This document shows positions 52,151-61,435 of a stretch of DNA of 64,000 nucleotides, one piece after another. The notes under the pieces are model-generated. The model was not told where the DNA came from, made no database searches, and was given only the letters and a program-made list of their open reading frames with translations. Made by a program: the position numbers and the translations under genes. Numbering within the stretch: the stretch's first letter is position 1; the number at the start of each line of letters is the position of its first letter. The stretch lies in the NCBI GenBank assembly GCA_035315065.1, contig DATFYM010000026.1, positions 17,683 through 81,682 on the forward strand, written 5' to 3'. Origin of the DNA: DATFYM01 sp035315065. Lineage in GTDB: Bacteria; Acidobacteriota; Terriglobia; UBA7540.

Positions 52151-52282
52151 ACTGACGATTGTCGATTGCCGATTGCCGATTCGTTCGTTGTCCGTTGTCC
52201 GTCGTCCGTGGCCGCAACTGACAACGGACCACTGACCATGGACAGCCCGGTCCTGTTCCCTGTTCCCTGTTCCCTGTTCCCT
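52151..52282. repeat. Repeat tracts read into the giant kinase N-terminus
   Basis: GACGATTGTCGATTGCCGAT (52154-52181), TTGTCCGTTGTCCGTCGTCC (52187-52207) with a partial reverse match ACAACGGACC, and CTGTTCCCTGTTCCCTGTTC (52253-52282). These belong to families found in other gaps, and here they lie inside an open frame. Confidence 0.6.
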
Positions 52283-55200
52283 ATCCTGGCTGCCTTGCTG
52301 ATTGGGATTACCTGCAGCGGAATGCTCGGTGCCCTCTCAGCGAAAGGCGCAGACCGCCTGCCCGTGCTCACCACCGCGGCTCAAATCCGCAAGCTGACTG
52401 CCGAGGAGGCCCAGCGCGGCTATCCCGTACGCTTGCGCGGAGTGATCACTTACACGTCGACGACGTGGGACGTCACTTTCATTCAGGACGAGACTGCCGG
52501 TGTTTTCATCCAGTCCGGTCAGCCAAAGATTGGAGTGAAGGCAGGTGATTGGGCGGAGGTCCGCGGCGAAACCGCCCCTGGGTGGTACGCGCCCCAGGTC
52601 GAGAAGCCCCAGTTTCGTGTGCTGGGCAGAAGGCCATTCCCTCCGGCGCGCCGCTTCGATGCGGACGATCTGCTCAGCGGCACGGAGGACAGCCAATGGG
52701 TCGAGGTAACCGGGGTGGTGCGATCCGCCGAGGTCGATCCGGACCTCGGGCTCTTGAACCTGGGAGTTGGGGCCGGAAACCACAGGTTCAGGGCATGGGT
52801 CACCAACTTCAACCCGGGCATGAGCTATGAGCAGTTGATCGACTCCGAGGTGAGCATCCGCGGCGCCTGCGGCGCCCGGTACAACGGCAAAAGGCAGATC
52901 ATCGGCATCCAACTGTTTGTTCCATCCCCAGACCAAGTGCATGTGGCGCAAGCGGGGTCCTCGGACCCCTACGTCTTGCCGATTCGTCCCGCGGACAGCT
53001 TGTTGCGGTTCTCGCCGGAAATGGCGAGCGGACACCGAATACGCGTGCAAGGCGTGGTGACGCTGGCGCGACCGGGACAACTGATTTTCGTGCAGGACGC
53101 TTCGGGCGGAATTTCGGTTTCCACCATGCAGAAGGAGGCCGTAGCACCGGGGGACCGGGTTGACGTAGTCGGGTTCCCGGCAGCGGGCTCCTATGCGCCG
53201 GCTCTGGAAGACGGCCGATATCGGAAGATCGGATCCGCCGCTCTGCCGGCGCCCATCGACCTGACCCACGCCATAAATCTCAACGCGCCGGGACCGGACG
53301 GGAGTCCGTCCCTGAGCGCTGCCCGAGACGCTGAACTGGTCAAGATTGACGGAAAGCTGATCGACCAATCAATTTCGGACAAGGACTTGGTGCTGACTCT
53401 GAAAGCGGGGGATCTTACTTTTAAGGCGCTCCTGGGAAAGGCACTGGTGGATCAAGGGGTGCAGTCCCTCCCGGTAGGCGGCCTGCTGGACGTGACGGGC
53501 GTTTTGTCGGTGGAAACAGATGAATACCGCGAGCCCCTGGCGTTTCGGATCCTACTCCGGACCGCGCGCGATATTGTCGTGTTGGAACGCCCGTCGGCGT
53601 GGACCGCCCGCCGAGTCGCCGGCCTGCTGGCGGTAGTGGCGGGAATCCTCCTGGTGAGCGTGCTGTGCGTGGTGGCCCTGCGGAGGCGCGTCAACGAACA
53701 GACGGCTACCCTGCGCGCCACATTGGAGTCCACCGCCGATGGGATCCTGGTGGTCAATTCTTCCGGCGTAGTCGTGGCTTACAATCGCAAGTTCATGGAG
53801 ATGTGGGGCCTTCCCGAAGCGGTACTGAAGTCGCGCCATCACAACATCGCGCTCAAGCTGGCGGCACCGCAGTTGAAGGACCCCGCGGCCTTCGTGGCGA
53901 GGATCCAGGAGGTTTACTCGGACCACGAAGCGCAAACCGACGACGTGATCGAACTCAAGGACGGGCGCGTGTTCGAGCGGCATTCCGAGCCCCAGCGAGC
54001 TAAAGGCAAGAGTATGGGGCGAGTGTGGGGGTACCGCGACGTCACCGAGCGCAAGCGGGTCGAAGCTGAGTTGCACCATTCGCGGCAGATGCTGCAACTG
54101 GTCCTGGACAACATTCCCCAACGCGTTTTCTGGAAGGATCGGAACTCCGTGTACCTCGGCTGTAATCGGGCCTTCGCGAATGATGCGGCATTATCCAGTC
54201 CGGCCGACGTGATTGGCAAGAATGATTTTGACCTTTCCTGGAAAGAGACGGCCGAGCTTTACCGCGCCGACGACAAGCTGGTGATGGAGCAGGAATCACC
54301 CAAGCTCAACTTCGAAGAACCCCAAAACCGACCGGATGGAACTCGTCTCTGGCTGCGGACCAGCAAATTGCCCATGCGCGACCGGGACGGCAAGGTGATC
54401 GGAGTCATCGGAACCTATGAGGACATCACCGAGCGCAAGCAGGTGGAGGCTGCCCTGATTGAGGAACGGCAACTGCTCCGCACCATCATGGACAACCTCC
54501 CCGACGTGATCTACTTCAAGGATCGCGAGAGCCATTTCACACGGATCAATAGCGCCCACGCAAGGCTATTTGGGCTAAGCGACCCTGCCGAAGCGATGGG
54601 GAAGACCGACTTCGACTTCTTCACCGCCGAACATGCCCAATCCGCCTTTGCCGACGAGCAGGAAATTATCAGAACCGGCCAGCCGGTGGTAGGCAAGGAG
54701 GAGAAAGAAACCTGGCCGGATGGCCGTGAGACCTGGGCCTCGACCACCAAGATGCCCCGGCGGGATGCCAACGGAAACATTATCGGAACCTTTGGCATCT
54801 CCCGCGACGTCACCGACCGGAAACGCGCTGAGAGGCAATTGGAGGAGCGCACCGCTTACTTGAACGCGCTGGTGGAAAACAGCCCGTTGGGCATCGTTGT
54901 GGTTGATCCTGAGAACCGCGTCCGGCTCTCGAATCCCGCGTTCGAGCAGCTCTTCCGGTATCGCCGGGACGACATCGCGGGGTCCGACATCAACGATCTG
55001 GTAGCCCCGCCTAACCTGCTCCAAGAGGCGCACGAATACACCGGGCAGGTTGCGGAGGGAGAATTCGTCCACGGCACGGCGGTGCGACGCCGAAGTGACG
55101 GCACCCTGGTGGATGTGGAGATTTATGGCGTCCCCCTGAAGTTGGGGGACCAGTTCGTCGGGTCTTTTGGCCTCTATCAGGACATCACCGAGCGCAAGCG

Positions 55201-57952
55201 AGCGGAGCAGGAGCTGGCTCAGGAGCGCAATCTGTTTCACGCCCTGATGGATTGCATTCCCGATACCATCTATTTTCAGGACACGGCCTGCCGTTTTATG
55301 AGAATCAATAAGGCCCAGGCCAAAATGCTGGGCGTGGCCGATCCGAGCGAGGCTATCGGAAAGACCGATTTCGATTTCTTCCCGGCCGACATCGCCCAGG
55401 ACTTTTATGACAAAGAACAAAAACTGGTGCAGTCGGGTCAGCCCATCATTGACGCCATCCAAAAAATCACCAAACCCGACGGGCAAGTTGTGTGGCTTTC
55501 GGCCACCGAGGTTCCCATCCACGATGCCCAAGGCAAGATCATGGGCTACGTGGGCGTTTCCCGAGACATCACGGATCGCAAGCGAGCGGAGGTAGCCCTG
55601 CAGGCCTCAGAGCGACGCTATCGCCATTTTCTTGAACGAAACACTGCCGGCGTCCTTCGCTCCACCGTGGATGGCACAGTTCTTGATTGTAATGAATCCC
55701 TGGTCCGCATCCTCGGCTACGATTCCCTCGAAGAGATGAAAGCCCGAAGTATGCGTGAGTTCTATCTCGATCTTCCCGCCCGGGACACGATGATACGCCT
55801 CCTGCGGAAGGAGAAAGCCCTCACGGCGTACGAGCTCCGATTCAGGCGCAAGGACGGAGTGCCGATCTGGTGCCTCGCCAACATTAATCTGGCGGAGCAG
55901 GATGGCAGTGAAGTCCTCGAGGGAACAATGGTCGACATCACCGAGCGCAAGCAGGCCGAGGAGGCGAGGCGCCAAAGCGAAGCGCAGCTCGATGCACTGG
56001 TCAGGTCCCTTGACGACATCGTGTTCGAGTTTGACGCGGAAGGCACCTATCTCAATGTCTGGGCGGGTGATGAATCGCTCCTCGCCCGACCCAAGGCCGA
56101 GCTCATAGGGCATCGCATCTCGGAGGTCCTCGGCGAGGCTTCCGGGCTCAGGTACATCGAGCTCTTTAAGAGGGTGCTAGCCCGCGGGCGTCCGGAGGAT
56201 TGCGAGTATCGGCTAGAGGTCCTTGGTGGTGTGCGCTGGTTCCTGGGGCGTATCAGTCCCATCTCTGCGGCTGACGGGTCTTATAAATCGGTTTGCATGC
56301 TATCGCGTGACATCACCGAGCGCAAGCGAGCGGAAGAAGAGTTAGAAAAGGCCAAAGAAGCTGCCGAGGCAGGCAGCCGGGCCAAGAGCGAATTCCTGGC
56401 TAACATGAGCCACGAAATCCGCACGCCGATGAACGGCGTCCTGGGCATGGTGGAGTTGGCGCTCGACACCGACTTGACCCGCGAGCAGCGCGACTACCTG
56501 GGGATGGTGAAGAGCTCAGCCGACGCCTTGCTCAGCGTCCTCAACGATGTGCTCGACTTCTCCAAGATCGAAGCCGGGAAGCTCGATCTGGATCCGATCG
56601 CCTTCAAACTGCGCGATCACGTGGCCCAGAGCATGAAGCCGCTGGCCTTACGCGCCCACCAGAAGGGTCTGGAGCTCGCCTACGACATCTGCCGCGAGGT
56701 ACCCGATGAAGTGGTGGCCGATCCCAGCCGTTTGCGCCAGATCATCATCAATCTCACCGGGAACGCGATCAAGTTCACCGAGCGCGGCGAAATAGCGATC
56801 GTGGTTGAGGTGGAATCGCAGGGGCCGGACCGGGTCGAGTTGCACTTCCAGGTTCGGGACACCGGCGTGGGCATCGCACCGGAAAAACAGGCCCTGGTTT
56901 TCGACGCTTTCTCCCAGGCGGACGGTTCCACCGCGCGCAAGTTCGGAGGTACCGGGCTGGGGCTCACCATCTCGTCCCGCTTGGTGAAGATGATGGGCGG
57001 CCGCATCTGGCTGGAAAGCGAACTGGGGAAAGGCAGTTGCTTCCACTTTACGATTCCCGTACTGGTGGCCGCTACCACCGCCGTGCCTGAGCCCATCGAA
57101 CAAAGCCGGTTGGCCGGACTGCGCGTGCTCGTGGTCGACGACAATCCCACCAACCGCCGCATCCTGGGCGAGATGCTCGAGCGGTGGGGCATGAAGCCGG
57201 TGCCGACCGAGAGCGGCGGCCAGGCGCTGGCAGCGCTCGAACGGGCCAGAGAAGCGGCGGCGCCGTTTGCCCTGCTGCTGGCCGACGTCAACATGCCCCA
57301 GATGGACGGCTTCACGCTGGTGGAAAGGATCCGTCAGCACGAGGACCTGCGCAAGACCACGATCATGATGCTGACCTCCGTCGGACAGCGGGGCGACGCG
57401 GCGCGCTGCCGTGAACTGGGCATCGCCGCTTACCTGATCAAACCCATCGGCCAGTCGCAGTTGCTGGACGCCATCCTGAACGTCCTCGGAACGAGGGCGC
57501 AAGCGGCCGATGCGCCTCGCCCAAATTTAGTCACTCGCCACTCTTTGCGCGAGGGCCAACGAAAGCTGCGGATCCTGCTGGCCGAGGATAACGCGGTGAA
57601 TCAGAAACTGGCCTCCCGGCTCTTGGAGAAGCGCGGCCACACGGTGGTGGTCGCCGCCAATGGGCGCGAGGCCCTGAAAGCCCTGGAGAAAGAAGAGTTC
57701 GACCTCGTGTTGATGGACGTCTCGATGCCGGAAATGGATGGGCTGGAGGCCGCGCGGGCCATACGCGCCGCCGAGCAGACGACCGGGGCCCACCTTCCCA
57801 TCATCGCCATGACCGCCCACGCGATGAAGGGCGATCGCGAACGGTGCCTCGCCGCCGGCATGGACGGCTACCTTGCCAAGCCGGTTCAAGCCCGAGAGCT
57901 TTTCGCAGTCGCTCAAGACGTGTTACACGCGCCTAGCGTGGTAGCCTACTAG
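52238..57952 (+). CDS. Giant hybrid sensor histidine kinase (seven PAS, HisKA, HATPase, two receivers)
   Basis: About 1,904 residues from ATG 52238; a longer frame begins at 51902 but its first 110 codons are repeat DNA. Signal-like LFPILAALLIGITCSGML, then two OB-fold-like periplasmic repeats (RGVITYTSTTWDVTFIQDETAG and RVQGVVTLARPGQLIFVQDASGG), a membrane helix near 53611-53685, seven PAS domains each ending ITERK/ITDRK-like, HisKA with SHEIRTPMNGVLGM, HATPase_c (NAIKFTERG, DTGVGIAPEKQ, GTGLGLTISSRLV), and receivers with VVDDN and ADVNMPQMDG (57121-57480) and LAEDN and MDVSMPEMDG (57565-57930). No HPt domain follows. Start codon has no clear ribosome binding site. Confidence 0.85.
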   Translation: MDSPVLFPVPCSLFPILAALLIGITCSGMLGALSAKGADRLPVLTTAAQIRKLTAEEAQRGYPVRLRGVITYTSTTWDVTFIQDETAGVFIQSGQPKIGVKAGDWAEVRGETAPGWYAPQVEKPQFRVLGRRPFPPARRFDADDLLSGTEDSQWVEVTGVVRSAEVDPDLGLLNLGVGAGNHRFRAWVTNFNPGMSYEQLIDSEVSIRGACGARYNGKRQIIGIQLFVPSPDQVHVAQAGSSDPYVLPIRPADSLLRFSPEMASGHRIRVQGVVTLARPGQLIFVQDASGGISVSTMQKEAVAPGDRVDVVGFPAAGSYAPALEDGRYRKIGSAALPAPIDLTHAINLNAPGPDGSPSLSAARDAELVKIDGKLIDQSISDKDLVLTLKAGDLTFKALLGKALVDQGVQSLPVGGLLDVTGVLSVETDEYREPLAFRILLRTARDIVVLERPSAWTARRVAGLLAVVAGILLVSVLCVVALRRRVNEQTATLRATLESTADGILVVNSSGVVVAYNRKFMEMWGLPEAVLKSRHHNIALKLAAPQLKDPAAFVARIQEVYSDHEAQTDDVIELKDGRVFERHSEPQRAKGKSMGRVWGYRDVTERKRVEAELHHSRQMLQLVLDNIPQRVFWKDRNSVYLGCNRAFANDAALSSPADVIGKNDFDLSWKETAELYRADDKLVMEQESPKLNFEEPQNRPDGTRLWLRTSKLPMRDRDGKVIGVIGTYEDITERKQVEAALIEERQLLRTIMDNLPDVIYFKDRESHFTRINSAHARLFGLSDPAEAMGKTDFDFFTAEHAQSAFADEQEIIRTGQPVVGKEEKETWPDGRETWASTTKMPRRDANGNIIGTFGISRDVTDRKRAERQLEERTAYLNALVENSPLGIVVVDPENRVRLSNPAFEQLFRYRRDDIAGSDINDLVAPPNLLQEAHEYTGQVAEGEFVHGTAVRRRSDGTLVDVEIYGVPLKLGDQFVGSFGLYQDITERKRAEQELAQERNLFHALMDCIPDTIYFQDTACRFMRINKAQAKMLGVADPSEAIGKTDFDFFPADIAQDFYDKEQKLVQSGQPIIDAIQKITKPDGQVVWLSATEVPIHDAQGKIMGYVGVSRDITDRKRAEVALQASERRYRHFLERNTAGVLRSTVDGTVLDCNESLVRILGYDSLEEMKARSMREFYLDLPARDTMIRLLRKEKALTAYELRFRRKDGVPIWCLANINLAEQDGSEVLEGTMVDITERKQAEEARRQSEAQLDALVRSLDDIVFEFDAEGTYLNVWAGDESLLARPKAELIGHRISEVLGEASGLRYIELFKRVLARGRPEDCEYRLEVLGGVRWFLGRISPISAADGSYKSVCMLSRDITERKRAEEELEKAKEAAEAGSRAKSEFLANMSHEIRTPMNGVLGMVELALDTDLTREQRDYLGMVKSSADALLSVLNDVLDFSKIEAGKLDLDPIAFKLRDHVAQSMKPLALRAHQKGLELAYDICREVPDEVVADPSRLRQIIINLTGNAIKFTERGEIAIVVEVESQGPDRVELHFQVRDTGVGIAPEKQALVFDAFSQADGSTARKFGGTGLGLTISSRLVKMMGGRIWLESELGKGSCFHFTIPVLVAATTAVPEPIEQSRLAGLRVLVVDDNPTNRRILGEMLERWGMKPVPTESGGQALAALERAREAAAPFALLLADVNMPQMDGFTLVERIRQHEDLRKTTIMMLTSVGQRGDAARCRELGIAAYLIKPIGQSQLLDAILNVLGTRAQAADAPRPNLVTRHSLREGQRKLRILLAEDNAVNQKLASRLLEKRGHTVVVAANGREALKALEKEEFDLVLMDVSMPEMDGLEAARAIRAAEQTTGAHLPIIAMTAHAMKGDRERCLAAGMDGYLAKPVQARELFAVAQDVLHAPSVVAY

Positions 57953-57953
57953 C

Positions 57954-58292
57954 TTACGCCAGCGGCTTGGCGCACCGCTCCGGCAGGCCCAGAGCCGCCC
58001 ACGCGCCGTAGCGCACCAGCCTCCCCTCGCACACGTTGCCAATGTAGCGCCCGGCGTGACTGAACTGCATGATCCGCTTTCCCTGGCGGGCCAGCTCCGC
58101 CCAGCGCGAGGCTGTCCGCGGGTTCTGTTCGATGCCGGTGAAACGGTGCGAGCCGCAGGTGAAGTCGACGGTCCGGAGGTTCTTCGCGGGCGTATGCTCC
58201 ACCGGGTAGCGCTCGCCGCCCAGCTCGACGGCGGCCTTGCCTTCCACCAGAGCCTGCTGCCAGACAGCGATGAGGGTTTCGTCGAGAGTCAT
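57954..58292 (-). CDS. Hypothetical protein
   Basis: 112 residues, unrecognised: MTLDETLIAVWQQALVEGKA, ERYPVEHTPAKNLRTVDFTCGSHRFTGIEQNPRTASRWAELARQGKRIMQF and GRYIGNVCEGRLVRYGAW. No membrane segment or signal. Its ATG is 7 bases from an inverted repeat, so the ribosome binding site is not obvious. Compact length, a plausible start and tail-to-tail spacing of 2 bases with the giant kinase support a real gene. Confidence 0.6.
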   Translation of the reverse strand: MTLDETLIAVWQQALVEGKAAVELGGERYPVEHTPAKNLRTVDFTCGSHRFTGIEQNPRTASRWAELARQGKRIMQFSHAGRYIGNVCEGRLVRYGAWAALGLPERCAKPLA

Positions 58293-58298
58293 AAAGTT

Positions 58299-58459
58299 AA
58301 TTGACGATTGACGATCAACGATTGGGAACGCAAACAGCTCTCAGCCGTCAGCCATCAGCTATCAGCTATCAGCAAGAACCAGACTTCCGTGCTGAGAGCT
58401 GACCGCTGATGGCTGAGAGCTGTTTCCAATCGTCAATCGTCAATCGACAATCGGCAATC
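58299..58459. repeat. Nested composite hairpin, two repeat families
   Basis: Outer arms of the ATTGACGATTG family (58299-58324 TTGACGATTGACGATCAACG; 58427-58459 CCAATCGTCAATCGTCAATC) enclose inner arms of the CAGCTATCAGC family (58335-58374 ACAGCTCTCAGCCGTCAGCC; 58390-58422 GCTGAGAGCTGACCGCTGAT). The outermost part of each arm and the inner part line up in the correct reverse-complement order, so the whole is one long fold-back. Confidence 0.85.
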
Positions 58460-59245
58460 TAGGAACGCCCGCATAGCTCGGTTCACCTCCATCGGCGCTT
58501 CCAGCGCGCTGAGATGGCCGGCGCGCGGAATCCGCACCAGGCGAGCCCCGGGAATGCAGCGCGCGATCCGCTCGGAACAGGCGGGAGGCGTGGCCTCGTC
58601 TTCCTCGCCCACGATCACCAGCGCGGGGCATGAAATGCGGGCGAGATCGCGAAGGATGGACTTGCGGTCCAGAATCCCGGCGCGAACGGCGTGCGCGAGG
58701 CCCTGCGGGTCCCACTGGCGAAACCGGGAGGCGAGGTCGGCCGCGATTTCCGGCTGCTCGCGGCGCGCCGTACGGCCGACCAGCGCTTTGATGACGGTTC
58801 GCTCGATGGTGTTGAGAAAACCGAAGCGGCGGAACAACAGCTCGAGCACTCGAATCCTCATGCTCTCAAGGCGGCGCTCGGCGTCGGCGGAAGTATCGAT
58901 GAGGATGAGCGCCGCCACCCTCTCGGGAGCCTCGAGCGCGACGCGCATGAACGTCATACCGCCCCAGGAAAGCCCGGTCAGCACGGCGCGATCCAGGCCG
59001 GCGGCGTCGAGGATCTCCACCGTGGCGCGGGCGCAGTCGTCCAGCGTGAATGGCGTCCGGCGTGGTTCGCTCCGGCCGTGCCCCGGCCCGTCCACCAGCA
59101 GCAAGCGGTGGTCGCGCGCCAGTTCGTCCACTTGATAGCGCCACAGACTGGTGTCGCAGAAGAGGCTGGGCCACAGCACCATCGCCGGCCCCGCGCCCGC
59201 CTCTTCCACGTAAAGCCGTCCTACGGCTGTGTTGACGTATGCCAT
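58433..59245 (-). CDS. Alpha/beta hydrolase
   Basis: 270 residues. LLLVDGPGHGRSEPRRTPF, nucleophile elbow LTGLSWGGMTF with Ser, acid near LVIVGEEDEATPP and active-site His in AGHLSALEAP, i.e. a complete catalytic triad. Similar to small esterases/lactonases of the 3-oxoadipate enol-lactonase type. The last residues DCRLSIDD and the stop are read from an ATTGACGATTG-family repeat. ATG at 59245 has no strong ribosome binding site. Confidence 0.85.
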   Translation of the reverse strand: MAYVNTAVGRLYVEEAGAGPAMVLWPSLFCDTSLWRYQVDELARDHRLLLVDGPGHGRSEPRRTPFTLDDCARATVEILDAAGLDRAVLTGLSWGGMTFMRVALEAPERVAALILIDTSADAERRLESMRIRVLELLFRRFGFLNTIERTVIKALVGRTARREQPEIAADLASRFRQWDPQGLAHAVRAGILDRKSILRDLARISCPALVIVGEEDEATPPACSERIARCIPGARLVRIPRAGHLSALEAPMEVNRAMRAFLDCRLSIDD

Positions 59246-59251
59246 TCGCGA

Positions 59252-59341
59252 AGAAGTCGAAGGTCGAAAGTTGAAGGTCGAAGATAAGCAACGCTACCCC
59301 TTCGTTAGACCTTCGACCCTCGACTCTTCAACTCTTCAACT
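59252..59341. repeat. Inverted repeat, AAGGTCGAA-unit family
   Basis: Left arm AAGTCGAAGGTCGAAAGTTG (59254-59283), right arm CCTTCGACCCTCGACTCTTC (59310-59340). Between the hydrolase start and the stop of the sugar-binding lipoprotein gene. Confidence 0.8.
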
Positions 59342-60326
59342 ATTCCGTGTGCGACGCCAGCGCGTTACGAAACTCGTCCACGTTCTTGCCGTCGACCACC
59401 ACTGTTCCCGTGTCGATCATCTCCGGCAGCGGCGAGGTCGGCGCGGTGCGCCAGTCCTTGAATTCGTGCACGCGGTTGTGGTGCAAGTCGTCCAGCAGTT
59501 GCAAACCGTAGAAGCCCATGGTGTACGGTTTTTGCGCCACCGTCGCGGCGATGACGCCTTTCAAGATCCCTTCCAGGGTCTCGCGATTGGCGTCCATGGC
59601 CACGATGGTGATCTTGCCCGACATTTCGAACTGCGCCACCGCTTTCGCGGCGCCCGGCCCACCCGAAGCTTCGAGGCAGAGAATGGCCTCCACCGGTTCC
59701 TTATTCTGGAGCATCGCGGCGATTTCGCTCCGGGCGGTTTCCGCATCGCCGTGATCGTCGGCGACCTTGTAGAAGCTCATATAGGGATATGGCTTCCACG
59801 CATCCTGGACGCCTCGCATCCGCTCGTCGAGATTGTTCTGGCCGTTAATCGTCAGCACAGCCACGCGTCCGTGCTCGTGCATGAGACTAGCCAGCAGTTT
59901 GCCGCTCTGGAGGCCGGCCCGGTAGTTGTCCGTACCGATGAAGAGAATGCGCTTCGAATCGGGCGCGTCCGAATCGACGGCGATCACGGGCACGCCGGCG
60001 GCGATGGCTTGGTTGATGGCCTCGGTGAACAACTTGGCTTGCCCGGGAGAGACAACGATGCCGCTGGGCTGGCTGGCCACCGCGTCTTGGAAGGTTTTCA
60101 GCTCCTGGTCGGGAGCGTAAGTGTTGGGCCCTTCAAAATCCGCCTGAACGCCGAGCATCTTGGCCGCCCCCAGGAAGCCGGCCTTGGCATCCTGCCAGTA
60201 AGGCAGGCCCACGTTGGTGGCGACGAACACGAAGCGTTCAGACTTTTCGTGGGCGGGCTTCCCGCACGAAGCGAGAAGCAGAATACAGACAAACAGCGCA
60301 AGCTTGTTCTTGGAATCGATTCTCAT
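59340..60326 (-). CDS. Sugar-binding lipoprotein (periplasmic binding protein, RbsB/LacI-type)
   Basis: 328 residues. Lipoprotein signal LALFVCILLLASCGK with lipobox LASC. The mature part has FVFVATNVGLPYWQDAKAGFLGAAKMLGVQADFEGPN, PSGIVVSPGQ, GVPVIAVDSDAP and AILCLEASGGPGAAKAV, typical of type I sugar binders. Start 60326 has AAGGAGG 9 bases upstream; the extension to 60458 crosses a repeat. No ABC permease or ATPase gene is nearby, so it may serve a distant transporter. Upstream of it is a ROK kinase, which could act on the same sugar. Confidence 0.87.
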   Translation of the reverse strand: MRIDSKNKLALFVCILLLASCGKPAHEKSERFVFVATNVGLPYWQDAKAGFLGAAKMLGVQADFEGPNTYAPDQELKTFQDAVASQPSGIVVSPGQAKLFTEAINQAIAAGVPVIAVDSDAPDSKRILFIGTDNYRAGLQSGKLLASLMHEHGRVAVLTINGQNNLDERMRGVQDAWKPYPYMSFYKVADDHGDAETARSEIAAMLQNKEPVEAILCLEASGGPGAAKAVAQFEMSGKITIVAMDANRETLEGILKGVIAATVAQKPYTMGFYGLQLLDDLHHNRVHEFKDWRTAPTSPLPEMIDTGTVVVDGKNVDEFRNALASHTE

Positions 60327-60340
60327 GGCGGGCGCCTCCT

Positions 60341-60530
60341 TAGGGAACAGGGAAGAGGGAACAGGAAACAGCGAGCAGAGGCCCGATCGGCGACTGCCAC
60401 ACGCGGCGTCCGTGTCCCCTACACTCTGCGACTCGTGCCCTGTGTGCTCCCTAACCAAAGCTTACCGTGCTTTACTATACTCTGTCCTTTGTTCCTTGTC
60501 CCCTGTTCCCTATTCCCTGTTCCCTGTCCC
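60341..60530. repeat. Spaced inverted repeat, GGGAACA-unit family
   Basis: Left arm TAGGGAACAGGGAAGAGGGA (60341-60369), right arm CCCTGTTCCCTATTCCCTGT (60501-60528). The right arm provides the last codons of the ROK gene, and the left arm abuts the ribosome binding site of the lipoprotein gene. Confidence 0.8.
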
Positions 60531-61421
60531 TTGGCGCTCCGCATTGACGGCGGCGCCGATCACGCCGATCTCGTCCCCGGTCGCGATGACCTCAAAGAAG
60601 CTGCCCTGCAAGGGGCTCATCATCACCATCTCCCGCAGAAAGATGTCGAGCAGCGCGAGGTCGATGAAGTGGGCGCTGGGCCCGGTGACGAAGAACTTGC
60701 CCGGCCCTTCCATATGAATGCAGGTAGCCGTAGCGGCAGCGAGGGCGCGATGCCACAGGTTGACGAAGTCCACGCAGCGAAGCTCACCTTGCTTGGCGCA
60801 GGCGAAGATTTCGTCTGGCTCCAGGTCGAGGAAGCGCAGGCGCATGGCGCGGTGTCCCATGATACCCTCGAGGTGGCCGCGTCCGCCACAGCCGCAGAGA
60901 TTCTCCTTCGGGTCAAGCGTCACCACAGAGTGCCCGCCCTCCCAAGTACCCTCCTCCCACGGATACTGGCCGAAGCCGATGCCGTTGCCCAGGGTCCACA
61001 CGCGAATGAACTTGTCCAGATGGCCGCGCGTGGCGGCGATGCCCGCCGCAGTGGCGTCGGCGTCGTTGGAGACGAACACCGGCGCGGCGATCCCCAGTGG
61101 GCGCAGAGCGGCCTCGAGCGCGGCCGCCAAATTGAAGCCCTTCATCTGATGCAAGTTGGGCGAGTCCTCAATGACCCCTTCACGGATAATCCCGGGAAAG
61201 CCGACGCCGACTGCTTCCGTTTCGCCGCCGGGTTGCGCCTTGGCGGTCCGCGCCACCAGTTCAGCAATGCTCTGGGTTATGCTTTCGGCCGGCGCTCCCT
61301 GCAACACGTCGCCCGGGCCTCCGGCCTGCCCCTCGATGGTGAGCCCACCCACCAGCTTGTTGCCTTCCACCAAACCGGCCGCGAGATGCTCCGCAGCCAG
61401 CACACCGATTGCTCTTGGCAT
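60510..61421 (-). CDS. ROK family kinase/glucokinase-like
   Basis: 303 residues. GVLAAEHLAAGLVEGN (phosphate), VGVGFPGIIREGVIEDSPNLHQMKGFNL, FVSNDADATAAG with catalytic Asp, and zinc-site-like ENLCGCGGRGHLEG (CxCGxxG). LGNGIGFGQYP and FFVTGPSAHFI complete the fold. ROK proteins phosphorylate sugars such as glucose or N-acetyl sugars. GGAG precedes the ATG at 61421. The C-terminal AERQGTGNRE comes from a repeat. Confidence 0.82.
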   Translation of the reverse strand: MPRAIGVLAAEHLAAGLVEGNKLVGGLTIEGQAGGPGDVLQGAPAESITQSIAELVARTAKAQPGGETEAVGVGFPGIIREGVIEDSPNLHQMKGFNLAAALEAALRPLGIAAPVFVSNDADATAAGIAATRGHLDKFIRVWTLGNGIGFGQYPWEEGTWEGGHSVVTLDPKENLCGCGGRGHLEGIMGHRAMRLRFLDLEPDEIFACAKQGELRCVDFVNLWHRALAAATATCIHMEGPGKFFVTGPSAHFIDLALLDIFLREMVMMSPLQGSFFEVIATGDEIGVIGAAVNAERQGTGNRE

Positions 61422-61435
61422 TTTTGCTCCGTACG

